Shown here in pieces: positions 11,094 through 23,175 of a stretch of 64,000 nucleotides of DNA; the stretch's first letter is position 1, and the number at the start of each line of letters is the position of its first letter. The stretch lies in the NCBI RefSeq assembly GCF_001659605.2, contig NC_035176.2:24546716-24610715 (forward strand), given 5' to 3'. The notes beneath the pieces are model-generated. The model made no database searches. It was given only the letters and a program-made list of their open reading frames with translations, and was not told where the DNA came from. Made by a program: the position numbers and the translations under genes. This DNA comes from Manihot esculenta (lineage: Eukaryota > Streptophyta > Magnoliopsida > Malpighiales > Euphorbiaceae).

Positions 11094-12654
11094 CCTGGCC
11101 CTCGATGGAGCTCCTCTGAACTTTCGCTTAAACATAACATAACATATCCATAAATGCCAGGGGCATAGAATGGGTCTCGACCTGGACTTTCTCTTACATA
11201 TTGCCAAGGGCGTAGAATGGGCCTCGACCTGGACTTCCGTATCATATCATATCATAACCTGCTCGAGGGCTAGTGGGTCATCTAATATCTATCCACAACA
11301 ACAGTAGATTATGCAATGCATCATATTTATGAATTCTAATGCAAAAAACCTATTACATAACATGGCATTCGTGATGCATGAATATGCTAAAAAAGGTTAG
11401 TTACTTTGAAAAAAGTAGTTCAGTTCTACTCACCTCTGGCTGACGCTTGCCTAACACTGGTGCAGTTATCTCACTGCAGGTCTCTACGGTCTCCCAGGTC
11501 CGATCCTACACAGATGGACTCAAATGAAGGACCAAATATAGCTATTACATGACTCTAAACAACTCCTCAAAAACCCCCCTTAAACATTTCAAATCATGCA
11601 TATAAAACAAGCAAAGGATGGCTGGGTAGTGGATTTTCGGTGGCAAGTTCGGCGGCCGAAAGTCCTCCAAAAATCCAAAAGTCAGGCACTTTCGGGGGCA
11701 GGTTCGGCGGTCGAAGGTCCTCCACAGATCTGAAAGTCAGGGACTTTCGAGGGCGGGTTCGGCGGCCGAAACCCCAATACAGATCTGAAAGTCATGCTTT
11801 CGGGGGCATATTAGGCGACCAAAAGGCTGCCCCCCAGGCAGGTTCGGCGGCCGAACCTAGGTTCTCCAGCTAGGCAGAACCCGATTCTGCCCTATGCATT
11901 CAGCCTCCAAAACTTCTCAAATCCATACATCCAACCCCTCAAAACATGCATACACACTCATCAAGCATAAGGGGCATAAAAACTAGCCTAAACCCCAACA
12001 ACCAACCATAAAATATCACAAGAGCAAGCATTCATCATTAAAACTAACACAACCCTAAAACTTTAGATCTAATTATTTCATGCATTTTTAACCCTTAACC
12101 CTTTTTAAAACTTACTTAAAACATAGGAATAGGCAAGGATCTACACTTATCTCTTGAAGATCTAAGGTAGATGCGACCCAAGCTTGGAGTTGAGGAGAAA
12201 CGGTCTCCAAACTTTAAAATCTTGGATTCAAGCTTAAAACTTCAAAAACAAGAGAAAACTCATGAATATTTTGAAGGATTTGAAGGAAAAATAATAAAAT
12301 CAACAATGTGAGGGCAAGAACTCACCTTTACTAGAAAATGGAGAGAGAAACTCTCCCATTTTTGGACTGGAGGCCTCTTATAGATAGTTGGCCAAACCAC
12401 CTTCGGGGGCCGAAAGGAGAGCTCCCGCGGCAGCACCATGTTCAGCGGCCGAACCTGGGTTTTCCTTCCAAAACATTTTTTTCTTTCTTTTAAAAATTCT
12501 TTAACACAAAAACCAACAGTAAAACCATAAAATTCATTTTGTGAAAAACTTATTTTACCCTTCTAAGAGGTTCCGGCATTCGAGATTCCAGATTCCAATG
12601 GATATTCCGTCGGAAGGTTGGAATTCCGACGCTGGAGTCTAGCCGGGTAATACA
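11094..12654 (-). repeat. Truncated LTR of the long-LTR Gypsy family (copy B)
   Basis: From the minisatellite (units at about 11155-11186 and 11202-11232) through the palindrome clusters (11640-11860, 12400-12460) to the terminal GCCGGGTAATACA, this matches copy A from about 3640 to 5326. The missing part ends exactly at the Athila-like LTR, consistent with that element having inserted in the minisatellite; the other half would lie beyond the window start. Confidence 0.85.
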
Positions 12655-13510
12655 GTTTTATGTGAGCTTGGACAAAAAAGATGGTACTTGCTGCTATTCT
12701 CTTTTTGGAGTGTTGGATTGGTGCCAATTTTGTTTCTACAAGGCTTGGCTATTCTCTAGTTTGGAAGGTTAGTTTTATATCATGTTGTTTTTAGAAGAAA
12801 AATATTCTCACATTCTTTGATAGTAAAACTAACGTTATTAGGTAGAAAAAGTAATAGCAAGGACACTGATTGATTGCATATGTCCTTTGTGAGAAGGCAA
12901 ACGGTCATTTACTTGAAAACCATTAGTTTCAACAACTATACCAGGAATCAATAATATTCCATGAGAAACCCCACCTCTTTTATCTTCCATTGAAATATCA
13001 ACCAAAACAAGGTGAGATTGATGGGTCCTAATGACAAGCAAGGTAAATGACTCAATGGAGGCAAGCAATCAAGAGAAAAGTACAATCTAATTAGACAAGA
13101 ACCTTGAATGAGATAACTTTTTATCCAAATTTTGCAAACCCAAACAAGTGGTCTAATCTATAGATTATTTGGGTGAGAAGGAGGCACATTGACTCTCTTG
13201 CTAGTATTAGGACCAACAACTCTAGATAATTCAATAGATGATTCATTTGCGGTGTAGAAGGGGGAAAGGATAGTGAAGGAGGTTAATTTTTGAATTAAGA
13301 AATTTTAAAATATTTCTAATGGCTAAAATGCCTCAATTTGAACAGGTGTCCTCTAACATTAACCAAATTAGATTAGAATGATATTTTGACCTATTTTGTA
13401 TATTACAAGGACATTTTAGTTAATTAGGTTAAATCATAAGGACTCAATAGTAATTATCCCTTTATAATTTAATAAATTAATTATAAAAAAATTCTAATAA
13501 ATCTATAGCC
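12655..13510. other. Intergenic sequence, no gene seen
   Basis: AT-rich, with no credible coding region; the minus-strand frame at 12838-13068 has no recognisable similarity. At 13414-13456 there is a sequence like the right end of the small inverted-repeat element at 22637-23175 (TTAATTAGGTTAAATCATAAGGACTC), but I could not find a matching left end. Confidence 0.5.
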
Positions 13511-14500
13511 AATTGGTATAAAAAAAATCCAAAAATTTTATTATTTTGCCATTTAATTTAAATTTTTAAAAATTAGTAAAATTATCAAAATTGCAAACGT
13601 TATTATAAATGTATCCGATTTTAGAATTTAAATCGGGAGAAGTATGTTTTGCTGATGCGGTAATGCCACATGGATTATTTCATTATACTCATAATTAAAT
13701 GTAGATAAATGTTATTGATACAAAAAATTCAAAATTTTTCACTATATTATAATTTAATCTAAATCAATAAATTGATATAATTCAATTCAAAATCTCTAAA
13801 TTTTTTCTCCTCTATCATTAAAATAGTAAAATTCCATTATTATACTTATTCTCATCTCTCTTGTATAAGGAACTACAACAGGGCTTCTTATTTTTAAGTT
13901 TTGGATATCATGTCTGCTCTCAAAGAAGTGTTTGTGCTTATATTTTCAAATGTTGCCTTATACTATTGATTAATACCATAAGGTTAATTGCACAACTGTA
14001 GATAATGAGACTATAGTTTCTATATTTGATGACATTAAATGGTTTCTTATAATAAATATAGTGAAATTTATTATAACAGGCACCTGACAAGGTATTTGAA
14101 AAATAAGAAACCACCGTATATGAGATATGTGATTTCTTTTGGAACTAGTGATAAATAGGAAGAAAATGAAGTTTTGGTCTTCCACACTAGATCGTATAGA
14201 GATAAAGAAAAATAAATTTAGAGATTTCAAGTTGAATTATACCAATTTTTAAAGATTTAAATTAAATTGCAAAATGACAAAATTTTGGATTTTTTATTCA
14301 ATAGCCTTTATTTATATATCATATGAATATAAAAAAATAAGTCATACTTGCCATTTCAACAAGACACACCCTCTCCAATTCAAGTTTTAAAATTGGATAT
14401 AATTATTACAATATTTGCAATTTTGGATAATTTATCAACTTTTAAAGTTTTGGATTAAATCGCAAAATAGTAAAAAGTTTTGGATAAGAAATTATCAATT
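13511..14500. mobile_element. Outer MITE-like element with about 130-bp inverted repeats
   Basis: The left arm (about 13511-13640) and right arm (about 14370-14500) are imperfect inverted repeats built around TCCAAAA, TTTTGC, TTTAAT and ATCAAAATTGCAAA blocks. The sequence between holds a second, related element at 13712-14304. No target-site duplication could be fixed and no transposase is present. Confidence 0.6.
13712..14304. mobile_element. Inner MITE-like element nested in a relative
   Basis: Inverted arms of about 100 bp (13712-13815 and 14205-14304) share AATTCAACTTGAAATCTC-like and ATCCAAAATTTTG-like blocks. The outermost arm sequence resembles that of the enclosing element, so the two are family members. 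The minus-strand frame at 13970-14230 inside it shows no known domain. Confidence 0.6.
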
Positions 14501-14652
14501 ATGTTTCAACCTCACTTTTCCAAACTACAAGTGCAAAATTTTTTGTTGAGGCAGTCAATTTGTAGTTAGAGAATTGAATGATATTCCTTACAGTACGTGC
14601 TTATGCAATAATATATGAAAATATTAAAAATCTTTACTCAAACATGCAAAAG

Positions 14653-15939
14653 TGATAGAGCACAAATTTAGCATATATTCACCTTCTTCTTTATCACCAA
14701 TCTAAGTAATTTTCTAGTAATTATGTATATTTTATCATATTTTTGCAGAAAAAAAAAGGACAGAAAAAATGAGCCAAAATCAATAAGAAAAGAAACTGAT
14801 TATATGCAGTGGCTAAATAGACTTGACCAAAGATTTGTCTAAATCTCTGAGCAAACCTCCGAACAGCAGCAAAAGCATACCAGACATGGAAAAAGAAATA
14901 AAATCAAATATTTCCATTAAAGAATGCGCAATCTCACGCGTTTCAGTCCATATTTCACAACATGATCTTTTTCAAAGATCAAAGAATCTCTACCCCTCGT
15001 AGGAAATAAATCAATAGAGTTATTTTATTGAAAATATTCAAATCAAACTCTTTTAGAAAGAAATTTCAAGAAAATTTCTCTAGAGTTTTGCTATTTAAAC
15101 ACCTTTTTGACAGCAGCAGCAAAAAAAATCTCTCTTCCAGTCGAATTCTCTTCTTTCTTTTGTGTCTTCTTATAGCCATGTGTAGCTAATTTTTTTATTT
15201 CTAATTGGAGATAAGTTGAAATTTTAGTTTCTTCATGGATTGTGAGAACTAAGTTCATATTTTATTTATTTAGTTATTATTATTATTATTGCTTTGTTAA
15301 TTGATTAATAGGGACCGTTGTTCATATTTTCAAAAGCTATATATTGTTAGTTTGGATACTTGAAATCCGTAATTGCTTGTGTTATTTAATAATAAGTAAC
15401 AATTAGTGTAACACACTAAGAAATTGCATGATTTAGCTTAAACTCACTATACGGTTTGATTTGTTGATTATAATTTGGTCTCTCTAATTCTCAAGGCGAT
15501 TGATAAATTAAATCCAATAGACGTTCTCTGAGTTGTTTATTGACTAGAGTTAATTAGTGAATGTTTCCTAATTAATTTACACCTAAGGAGAGATTGGTTA
15601 TATGGAGCTTTTTTCATAACTAGAACTAATTTATTGGAATGAATAAATATTTTTTTTTATTTCTATAATCAATTCTCACAACTGAAGTGGATCATAATTT
15701 TCAACTAGAATTTATTTGTATTGATTTAATTTTCTCTTGATTATTGCTTTTATTAATTATCTTGATTTTTATTTTGATTTTACTTGTCGTCATAACCCCT
15801 TTTACTTGTTTATTTTTTCTAGTTATTGATTAGAGATTTTCAGTGCCAATTTCTTGTAAATTCAATTCTATTTATTCTATACGCAATTTATATTTATTAA
15901 ATTTGAATAGATTATTTTGTATGATTTCAACACCCATTA
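14653..15939 (+). mobile_element. Solo LTR of an Athila-type element, TSD AAAAG
   Basis: Starts TGATAGAGCACAAATTTAG, close to the start of the solo LTR at 5884, and shares downstream blocks such as TCCGTAATTGCTTG and AAGTGGATC. AAAAG occurs immediately before (14648-14652) and after (15940-15944). The 3' end (CAACACCCATTA) is diverged from the GCTATCA end of the relative, so this is an older copy. Confidence 0.82.
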
Positions 15940-16029
15940 AAAAGCATTAATTATTTAGTGAATACATATTTAAAGGTTTATAGTCATGTAATAAATCCCA
16001 TTAATGGTAATGATATATGGTCTAAGACA

Positions 16030-16250
16030 ACAACTAACAAAGTGATTACTCCCAATGAGATAATTAAGAAAAAGAGAGGAAGAAGGAAGATGGCAAAGAT
16101 GAAAAAGTTGAAGAATTAGAAATTGTAGGAGTTAGGAGGAAGTTATCTAGGAAAGGAAAGGTAAACATGATATGCACAATTTGTAGGCAAGGTGGACACA
16201 AGAGATTCCACAAAGGGCAACTTGTTATTACAAATCAATTAATTCCCAAG
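16030..16250 (+). pseudogene. Possible MULE transposase C-terminal remnant
   Basis: Basic sequence (KKKRGRRK) precedes a frame-shifted stretch reading RRKLSRKGKVNMICTICRQ and then GGHK. The CX2CX4H pattern after a basic run resembles the CCHC end of plant Mutator-like transposases. Stops and frame changes are present, and neither inverted repeats nor the rest of the transposase was found. It could also be a gag-type zinc finger relic. Confidence 0.35.
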
Positions 16251-17088
16251 GTTGTAAGCATATTGTTGTTTTTCCTTATGGTAAGAATGATTGTGTGTAT
16301 TATTTATGTTAAATAATTTTGGTTTCTTTATTTTTTTTTCATGAAGAGTCCAAGTAAGAAATCATTTGCACAAAAAATAATTGAAATATTTAAAATATAA
16401 ACAATGTTAAATAATAATATATAACATCTTATTTACAAATAATTTTATTATTTATAGCCATTAGAATTCTCCTTATTAATTTAAGAATTATTATATTCCT
16501 TAGTAGAATAGGATATAAACTAAAATAAGAAATTAATATGACCAACAAAATTAAATATTTTGAATAATAATAATAAATTTATATATTAATTTTAATCAGT
16601 TAAAATAGTGGATAATATGTTTTATTCCTATATCTCATACTAGAAAATGGTCTTTCAAATGGGTCACCGAAATCTAAAACCTAAAACACTCGTTCAAAAT
16701 ACATTAAGGAGCAAGGATTGAGAGGCTTAAAGTCCTATGCTAACTAGTTTTGGAATGACATAAGATTCAAACATCTTAGTTTTGAATAATCCAAATTTCG
16801 AATTTGGATAAGAAAGTTTTAGATATCTCAATAAGATCTTGAATATCACGAAGCATCCCTACCACGATAAAATCTTGTATTAATATGATCTCTCACTTTA
16901 AAATAAGTCAGTAAAACCTATTCAACCTATATGTCATAAATCACATAGGATTTAAGTCTATCTTAATTAACATCATCCAGACTAAGATGGATTTTAGAAG
17001 AAATTTTTGTTCAATAAGAATTTACTTAACAGTGGCTATAAAAGGACACCCTCAAGTACGTCTCCAACACATTACGCACTTTACTTTT
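16251..17088. other. AT-rich spacer with a promoter-like remnant
   Basis: No gene. At about 17036-17080 a TATAAAAGGACACCCTCAAG motif lies in less AT-rich sequence, the style of an LTR core promoter, so 16620-17088 may be a decayed LTR fragment. No matching copy is in the window. Confidence 0.35.
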
Positions 17089-18500
17089 TGTAATACCTGG
17101 CTAGAGTCTGGCATCGGAATTCTACTGTTCAGTGGAATCCAGGATGTCGGAACCCTCTAGAAGGGTAATAGATATGTTTTTCTAAAGTGTTTTAGTATGT
17201 TTTAATGTTTTACGTGTAAAAGGAAATGAGTTTTTGAAAGAAAAGAACCAAGGAAGAAATGCCAGGTTCGGTCGCCGAAAGTGAGGTTCAACCGCCGAAC
17301 ATGCATGAGTTTGGAATCACGTTAGGCCGTCGAAGGTGGTCTGGCCAGCCACCTATAAAAGGCCATAGGTCGGTGAATGGATAAGATTTTTCTTTCCATT
17401 TCCACGGACAGAGGTGAGACCATGATCTTTCTTAGGTGATCTTCATGTTTTCTCCAAATCTTTCAAAGTTTTGATAAGTTTTATGTTGTTTTGAAGCTTT
17501 TGAGCTAAAAAACCAAAGTGTTGAAGCTTGGAGACTTTGAGAGAGAGTTGCTCCATATCTCCATGTTAGGATCACATATCCTCTAGATCTACAAGAGGTA
17601 AGTGTAGATCCTTAACTTCTTTTCATGTTTTATGAAGGTTTTATAGAGTTTTATGGGTAGAGATGCATGATTAGGTTTAGGAGAGTTTTTGGTTGATTGT
17701 TGATGAAAGCATGTTTATGTGTTGAGTTGTGATGTTTGTTGGGATTTTAAGGTAGTTTTGGACCCCTTTGTGCATATACTTGCGTATATGTGTCTTGTGG
17801 AGTTGTTGTTTGCATGTATGAGAAGTTTGGAGGGAAGTTTGCATGAAGCAGAGCAGGGTTCTGCCTTACTGGAGAACCCAGTTTCGGCCACCGAAGGAAG
17901 GTTCGGCCGCCGAACATGCAAAGGAGGTGGTTTCGGCTGCCTAAGCTTGCCCCCGAAAGTTTGGACTTTCGGCTCTGGAGGGAGTTTCGGCCGCCGAATG
18001 TGCCGCCGAAGGTTAGGGACTTTCGTCTCTGGAGAGGACTTTCGGCAGCCGAAGGTGCCGCCGAAAGTAGCTGAGTTTCGGCTCTGGAGGGACTTTCGGT
18101 TGCCGAACCTGCCGCCGAAAGTGCCCTGTCCAGCCTTCTTTTGCATGTTTTCCTTGATTGTTTTAGGATGTTTTAAGGGGGGTTTTTGGGGAGTTTTATA
18201 GAGATGTTCTTGAGTTAGTTTGGTCCCTCATTTGAGTCCACCTGTGTAGGAACGGACCAGAGTAACCAAAGAGATCAGCAGTGAGCACTGCTTCAGAGTT
18301 ATCAGAGTCAGTTCAGAGTTAGCCAGAGGTGAGTGGAACTAAACTTAATTCTTTTAATTGAGAAATCAAATGCTTTTAGCATGTTTCATGCATCATGATT
18401 ATGCAATAGATTGATTGCATTAGACTTCACGATTATGTGCATTGCCTTATTTCATGAAGATGCGAACGAACATAGTGATTGTTTCATTAGCCCTCCCAGT

Positions 18501-18634
18501 AAAGTCCTGAGGAGCCCTGAGAGGGCCGGGCACAGTAAAGTCCTGAGGAGCCCCGAGAGGGCCGGGCATAGGGTGCTTCGGTACTATTGATTGATTAATA
18601 AAGTCCTAAGGAGCTCCTTCGCGGGCCGGACACT
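18501..18634. repeat. LTR minisatellite of copy C (divergent motif)
   Basis: Three units, about 18501-18533, 18534-18570 and 18599-18634, carry GTCCTGAGGAGCC and GGGCCGGGCAC. They sit where copies A, D and E have CGTAG-type units, so the repeat block differs between members. Confidence 0.75.
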
Positions 18635-18833
18635 GAGGGATTTTTGATTCAGTCCGTTCGGTATGTGATTACTTGTGCTGTGATGCATTCCATGTGAGCA
18701 TGTTTATTACCATGTTTTATTGTTCTACTCACTGGGCTAGTATAGCTCGCCCCTCTCCCTTAACCCCAGTCTTGCAGGATCAGAGTACAGGGGGAGTTAA
18801 GCAGGGTACATGAAGAGTAAAGAGTTGTGTAAT

Positions 18834-21145
18834 TGTAACGACCCGAAAACCGGACCGCTACCGGCGCTAGGATCCAGATCGGCTTAAGGCCGCCGGGACC
18901 CGTAGCAAGCCTGACATATAACCTGTGAACCTGTCAAATCCCATACATGATCATACATACTCAAAAACCTGTAAACTTTTTCTTTCCATAAACCAAGCTC
19001 AACCTGTATATACTCATAACATAACATAACCCACACACTGGAGCTCTCATCAAATACTCCAATGGGGTAACCCAACATGCATACATTAAGCTTGGTTGAA
19101 CATAAACATCATAAAAATATTTTATAGATCATGTATAAAAAGGGATAACCATACACATAGGGTCAAGCACAACCTCTAATCCTCAATATCATTATTACAT
19201 ATCATGACTACATAAGACATTACATTACAATTTCATCATGTCCACAACTTCTAACTATTACATGAAATCAGACTTTACTCCTGCCGACCTCCTGGTCTAC
19301 CCTGTACCTGCAACCCTGGGGGATAAGGGGAAAGGGGTGAGCTACAAGAGCCCAGTGAGCAGAATAATAAAACATTTATATTAAAGGTTCATGCTTTCAT
19401 GGAATGCATCACATCATAACTAATCATATCAAGGATGAACTTGTCACCATTTAGCCCTCTACATATTCCAATCATGCCAGGGGCGTAGTGCAGGCCACAC
19501 CTGGTCTTTCTCTTATACATAACATAACATACATAACCAATGGTGCCGGGGGCGTAGTGCAGGCCACACCCGGTCTTTCTCTTACATAGTGCCAGGGGCG
19601 TAGTGCAGGCCACACCTGGACTTCCATATCATATCATCATGTCATAACATATGAGGGCTAATGGATCATTCAACATTCATCCACACATATTATGCAATGC
19701 AACATATTCGTGATTTCTAATGCAAACAACCTAAAATATCACATGGCATCTGTGATGCATGATTCATGCTAAGATTTTCATTTATTAAAAGATAAGAGTT
19801 TATTCTACTCACCTCAGCTAGCTCTGACAAGGACTGAAGCAGTTGACTCACTGCTGGGGTCCTCGTTTCCTCTGGTCCGAACCTACACAGGTGGACTCAA
19901 ATGAGGGACCAAACATACTAGAACATGACTCTAAAAATACTCCCCAAAAACCCCCTTAAAACACCTCAAAACATCCATGGAAAACATGCAAAGGAAGGCT
20001 GAACAGGGCACTTTCAGCGGCAGGTTCGGCGGCCGAAAGTCCCTCCAGAGCCGAAAGTCAGGCAGGTTCGGCGGCACCTTCGGCGGCCGAAACTCCCAGA
20101 CAGAGACGAAACTCATGCATGTTCGGCGGCACTTTCGACGGCCGAAACTGCCCTCCAGAGACGAAAGTCCTCTTTCGGAGGCAGGCTTCGGCAGCCGAAG
20201 GCTGCCTCCACAAGCGGGTTCGGCGGCCGAAAGTTCCTTCGGTGGCCGAACCTGAGTTTCTCCAAAGTGGCAGAAACTCAGCTCCAACATGCACAAACGC
20301 CTCCCAAACCTTTCAAGCATGCATAAACCTATTCTACAACACTCCCAATCATACACAAACAAGCATACAAGCTCCTAGGGGCTTCAAACCATCAAAAACC
20401 CCAACTACAACACATCAACCAACTCACATTGTTCATAAGCATACATAAACCCATAAACCTAACAATAACCTAAATATGCATTTCTACCCCATAGATCAAC
20501 TTAAAACTTGTTTAAAACATATAGTGAGCTCAAGATCGGCCCTTACCTCTTGAAGATCGAGAGGAAAACGATCCTAGCTCGGAGATGGAAGAGATTGAGT
20601 TTCTTGAACCTCAAAGCTCCAAAACTTGCTTTATACTTAGAAATCTTCAAAACAAAGTGAAAACTTATGAAAATCGTGAAAGATTTGAAGGAAGAAACTC
20701 AAGATCGGTGAGGGACGGTGGAGAGCTCACCTTGGTCGAAAATGGGGAGAAAAGCTCGCCCGTTTTCGGCTAAGGGACCCCTTTATAGGTGGCTGGCCAG
20801 GCCACATTCGAGAGCCGAACGTGCCTCCGCATGCATGCCATGTTTGGCGGCCGAACATAAGGTTCGGCGGCCGAACCTGGACTTCCCTCACTTATGCTTT
20901 TGGGGGCCTAAAGCACTCCCGAAGTGCATGCATGTTCGGCAGCCGAACTTGAGGTTCGGCGGTCGAACCTGGGTCTTCCTCCAAGATTATTTCCATGCAA
21001 AAACTCATTTTCCTTCTAACTTAAAAACATAAAATACTTTAAAACTTTTTATAAAAACATGGTTTTACCCTTCTAGAGGTCTCCGACACCCGAGATTCCA
21101 CCGGACGGTAGGAATTCCGATACCGGAGTCTAGCCGGGTATTACA
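18834..21145 (-). mobile_element. Solo LTR of the long-LTR Gypsy family (copy D), TSD GTAAT
   Basis: A 2312-bp minus-strand LTR (TGTAACGACCC at 18834, TATTACA at 21145) inserted in copy C. The duplication GTAAT is present at 18829-18833 and 21146-21150, and copy E has the uninterrupted junction (TTGTAATAGCGTAGTG near 59490), confirming the insertion point. It contains a three-unit minisatellite (19474-19619), palindrome clusters (about 20010-20250 and 20805-20975) and a TATA-like motif near 20781. Without internal sequence, it arose by LTR-LTR recombination after insertion. Confidence 0.95.
19474..19619. repeat. LTR minisatellite of copy D with co-varying ends
   Basis: Units at 19474-19504, 19543-19573 and 19589-19619. 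Units 1 and 3 begin GCCAGG and end CCTGG; unit 2 begins GCCGGG and ends CCCGG. The core GGCGTAGTGCAGGCCACACC is the same in all three. Confidence 0.88.
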
Positions 21146-21549
21146 GTAATAGCATAGTGTGGACATGTAATAGTTGTAAAGAGATGTATTAGTCTTGTAT
21201 AGAGTTTAGTAGTGTGCTTGACCCATATGTTTTGTAAATCCCTTTTTGTATACATGGTTTGTTTTTTTGTAAATGTTTTATTGATGAGTATGCGAACCAG
21301 GCTTAACATAGTATGAGTTTTAACCCGTCTAGAGCAAGCTCTAGTAAGGGGTTCTATAGTACAGAGATAGTGCATGCACAGGTTGAGCCTTGGTACAGAG
21401 CAAAGTTTTATATTTTTACAGAAAATGTATGATCATGTATGGGATTTTACAGGTACTCAGAGAGTATAGCAGGCTTGCTACGGGTCCCGGCGACCTTATG
21501 TCGATTTGGATCCTAGCGCCGGTAGCGGTCCGATTTTCGGGTCGTTACA

Positions 21550-22636
21550 CCTTTACTCTCGAATTATTCTTTGAATATATCACTAACTTAAGCATCAGAT
21601 GGTTTGCCTAAACCTATCACCCAATACTCTTCTCTTATCTTGCCCATCCACAACTTATAGGAGATGTCAAGGATTGTATCATTAATATGCAAGAGAGATC
21701 AAGAACAACATCACTTATTGTTCTCCCTCCTTCTCACCTTTTGTATATATATCATGATTATAATTAGTAAATAGATGTTATAGATTCATTTTAAATTATA
21801 AATAAATATATAATTCATAATATCATATTATGAATTATAAATGGATATTAAAGATTTATACCTATTTATATAATAAATATCATGCATCACTTGTCACATT
21901 ACAACTCATATTTTTCTACAATTAAGCCTTCTTCTTGGCGTAATTGACTCTACACTTGTATCATTAATCTCCTCAACTAATACAAGTTTACCACTGTGCT
22001 CTTTATCATCACTTTTAAATTCTCTCCTCAAATCTTCGACTATTAATTGCTCTAAATAAATATCTACATTTCTAAAACTCAATGCATGTTGACCCATTGT
22101 TGCTATATCATTGTCAGATCTCAATATCATCTCTCCTTACAAGCAACACATTACCCCCTATAAATATCTTATCATTCCCTCTAAATAAAGGGTCTAAGAT
22201 AATTTATCCATCATAATTAATGATATTTCATCCACTTCACATGTAAAGAATTTCTCGAAACCAAAGTATATACAAAGAGTGCATTCCAATATTTAATATG
22301 TATTTTTTATAAATATATTTTTTAAAATGCACTAATTTCAAACAATAAATTCTAATTTTCAAATATATATTGTGTACTGTGGATGAGTTAGTACCTTTTG
22401 CAAGGAAAGTGTAAGCAAAAATAAAATTTCTTTTGTGGCCTACAACACTTTCATCCCTTTCAATATAGTCTTGGCTATAATGTATCTATCGATTAAGAAA
22501 GAGACAAAAAAATATTTCACTAACGTAAATAAAAAATATTTCACTATTGTAAACAAAAAAGATTGACAAATTTTACCTTCTCATCTAGGTCACTTTTTCT
22601 CTTGTTGTGTACTTTCATAGAGAATATGTTGAAAAG
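21550..22636. other. AT-rich intergenic sequence, no gene seen
   Basis: Contains near-palindromic AT stretches at about 21780-21890 and a minus-strand frame (21906-22130, 74 codons) without recognisable domain. Nothing supports a gene. Confidence 0.4.
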
Positions 22637-23175
22637 AAAAGGAAAAAAATCACTACTTAATCCCTATAGTATGAAACAAACTCACTACTCACTCCCTAGG
22701 TATTTAAAAATATATTAAACCGTCCCTCACGTTTAAAAAAATTACAAATGATGTTCCTTTAGGATTCTCTACAATTATCCGGTCTTCCCTTGAGTTGATA
22801 CCCACTGGGAATCGAGGAGCTTAGACCATTCTGCTCATTGAAAGGAAAATCAAGGATGGAAAAGTTAAGTGAGTTGATAAAACAAGAACCAGAATGGAGT
22901 AGGGATGTGAATAACAAAGTAGATGGGAAAATTGAGAGAGAAGTTGTGGATGACTTATTAAAAGCTTCCATTAATTTTGATAATATGAATATATTGAACT
23001 CATTTGAGATTTAGAATAAGGATTTGGGTAGTAGAGTAAGTAGCATAAAGACAGATGGAGCTAAAAGTAATGATAATGATGAGATTAGGCATATGATAGG
23101 GATGCAATGGATGATTCAATTACAGTGTGGGTGAAAATTTAATTAGTTAAGTCAAACTATAGGGACACAATGGTA
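22637..23175. mobile_element. Non-autonomous element with short inverted ends
   Basis: The left end contains TCACTACTTAATCCCTATAG and the right end contains CTATAGGGACACAATGG followed by TAATTATT; these pair over about 35 bp with mismatches. The same terminal pattern occurs at 36691-36955. The body holds a 70-codon minus-strand frame without known domain. Superfamily is not determined because no clear TSD was found. Confidence 0.5.

Larger units (their letters stand above)
17089..21549 (+). mobile_element. Solo LTR of the long-LTR Gypsy family (copy C), split by copy D
   Basis: The plus-strand LTR begins TGTAATACCTGGC at 17089, runs to 18833, and resumes at 21151 to end GGTCGTTACA at 21549. 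Joined length is about 2.15 kb. Neither PBS nor internal sequence follows, so it is a solo LTR; possible TSD CTTTT/CCTTT has one mismatch. It has a TATA-like motif at about 17354, palindrome clusters at about 17270-17340 and 17880-18125, and a minisatellite of a different motif at about 18501-18634. Confidence 0.9.

Noticed and set aside
19474..19619. CRISPR-like array (regular repeats with spacers)
   Set aside because: Only three units, spacers are AT-rich LTR sequence, and the site is in a plant retrotransposon.
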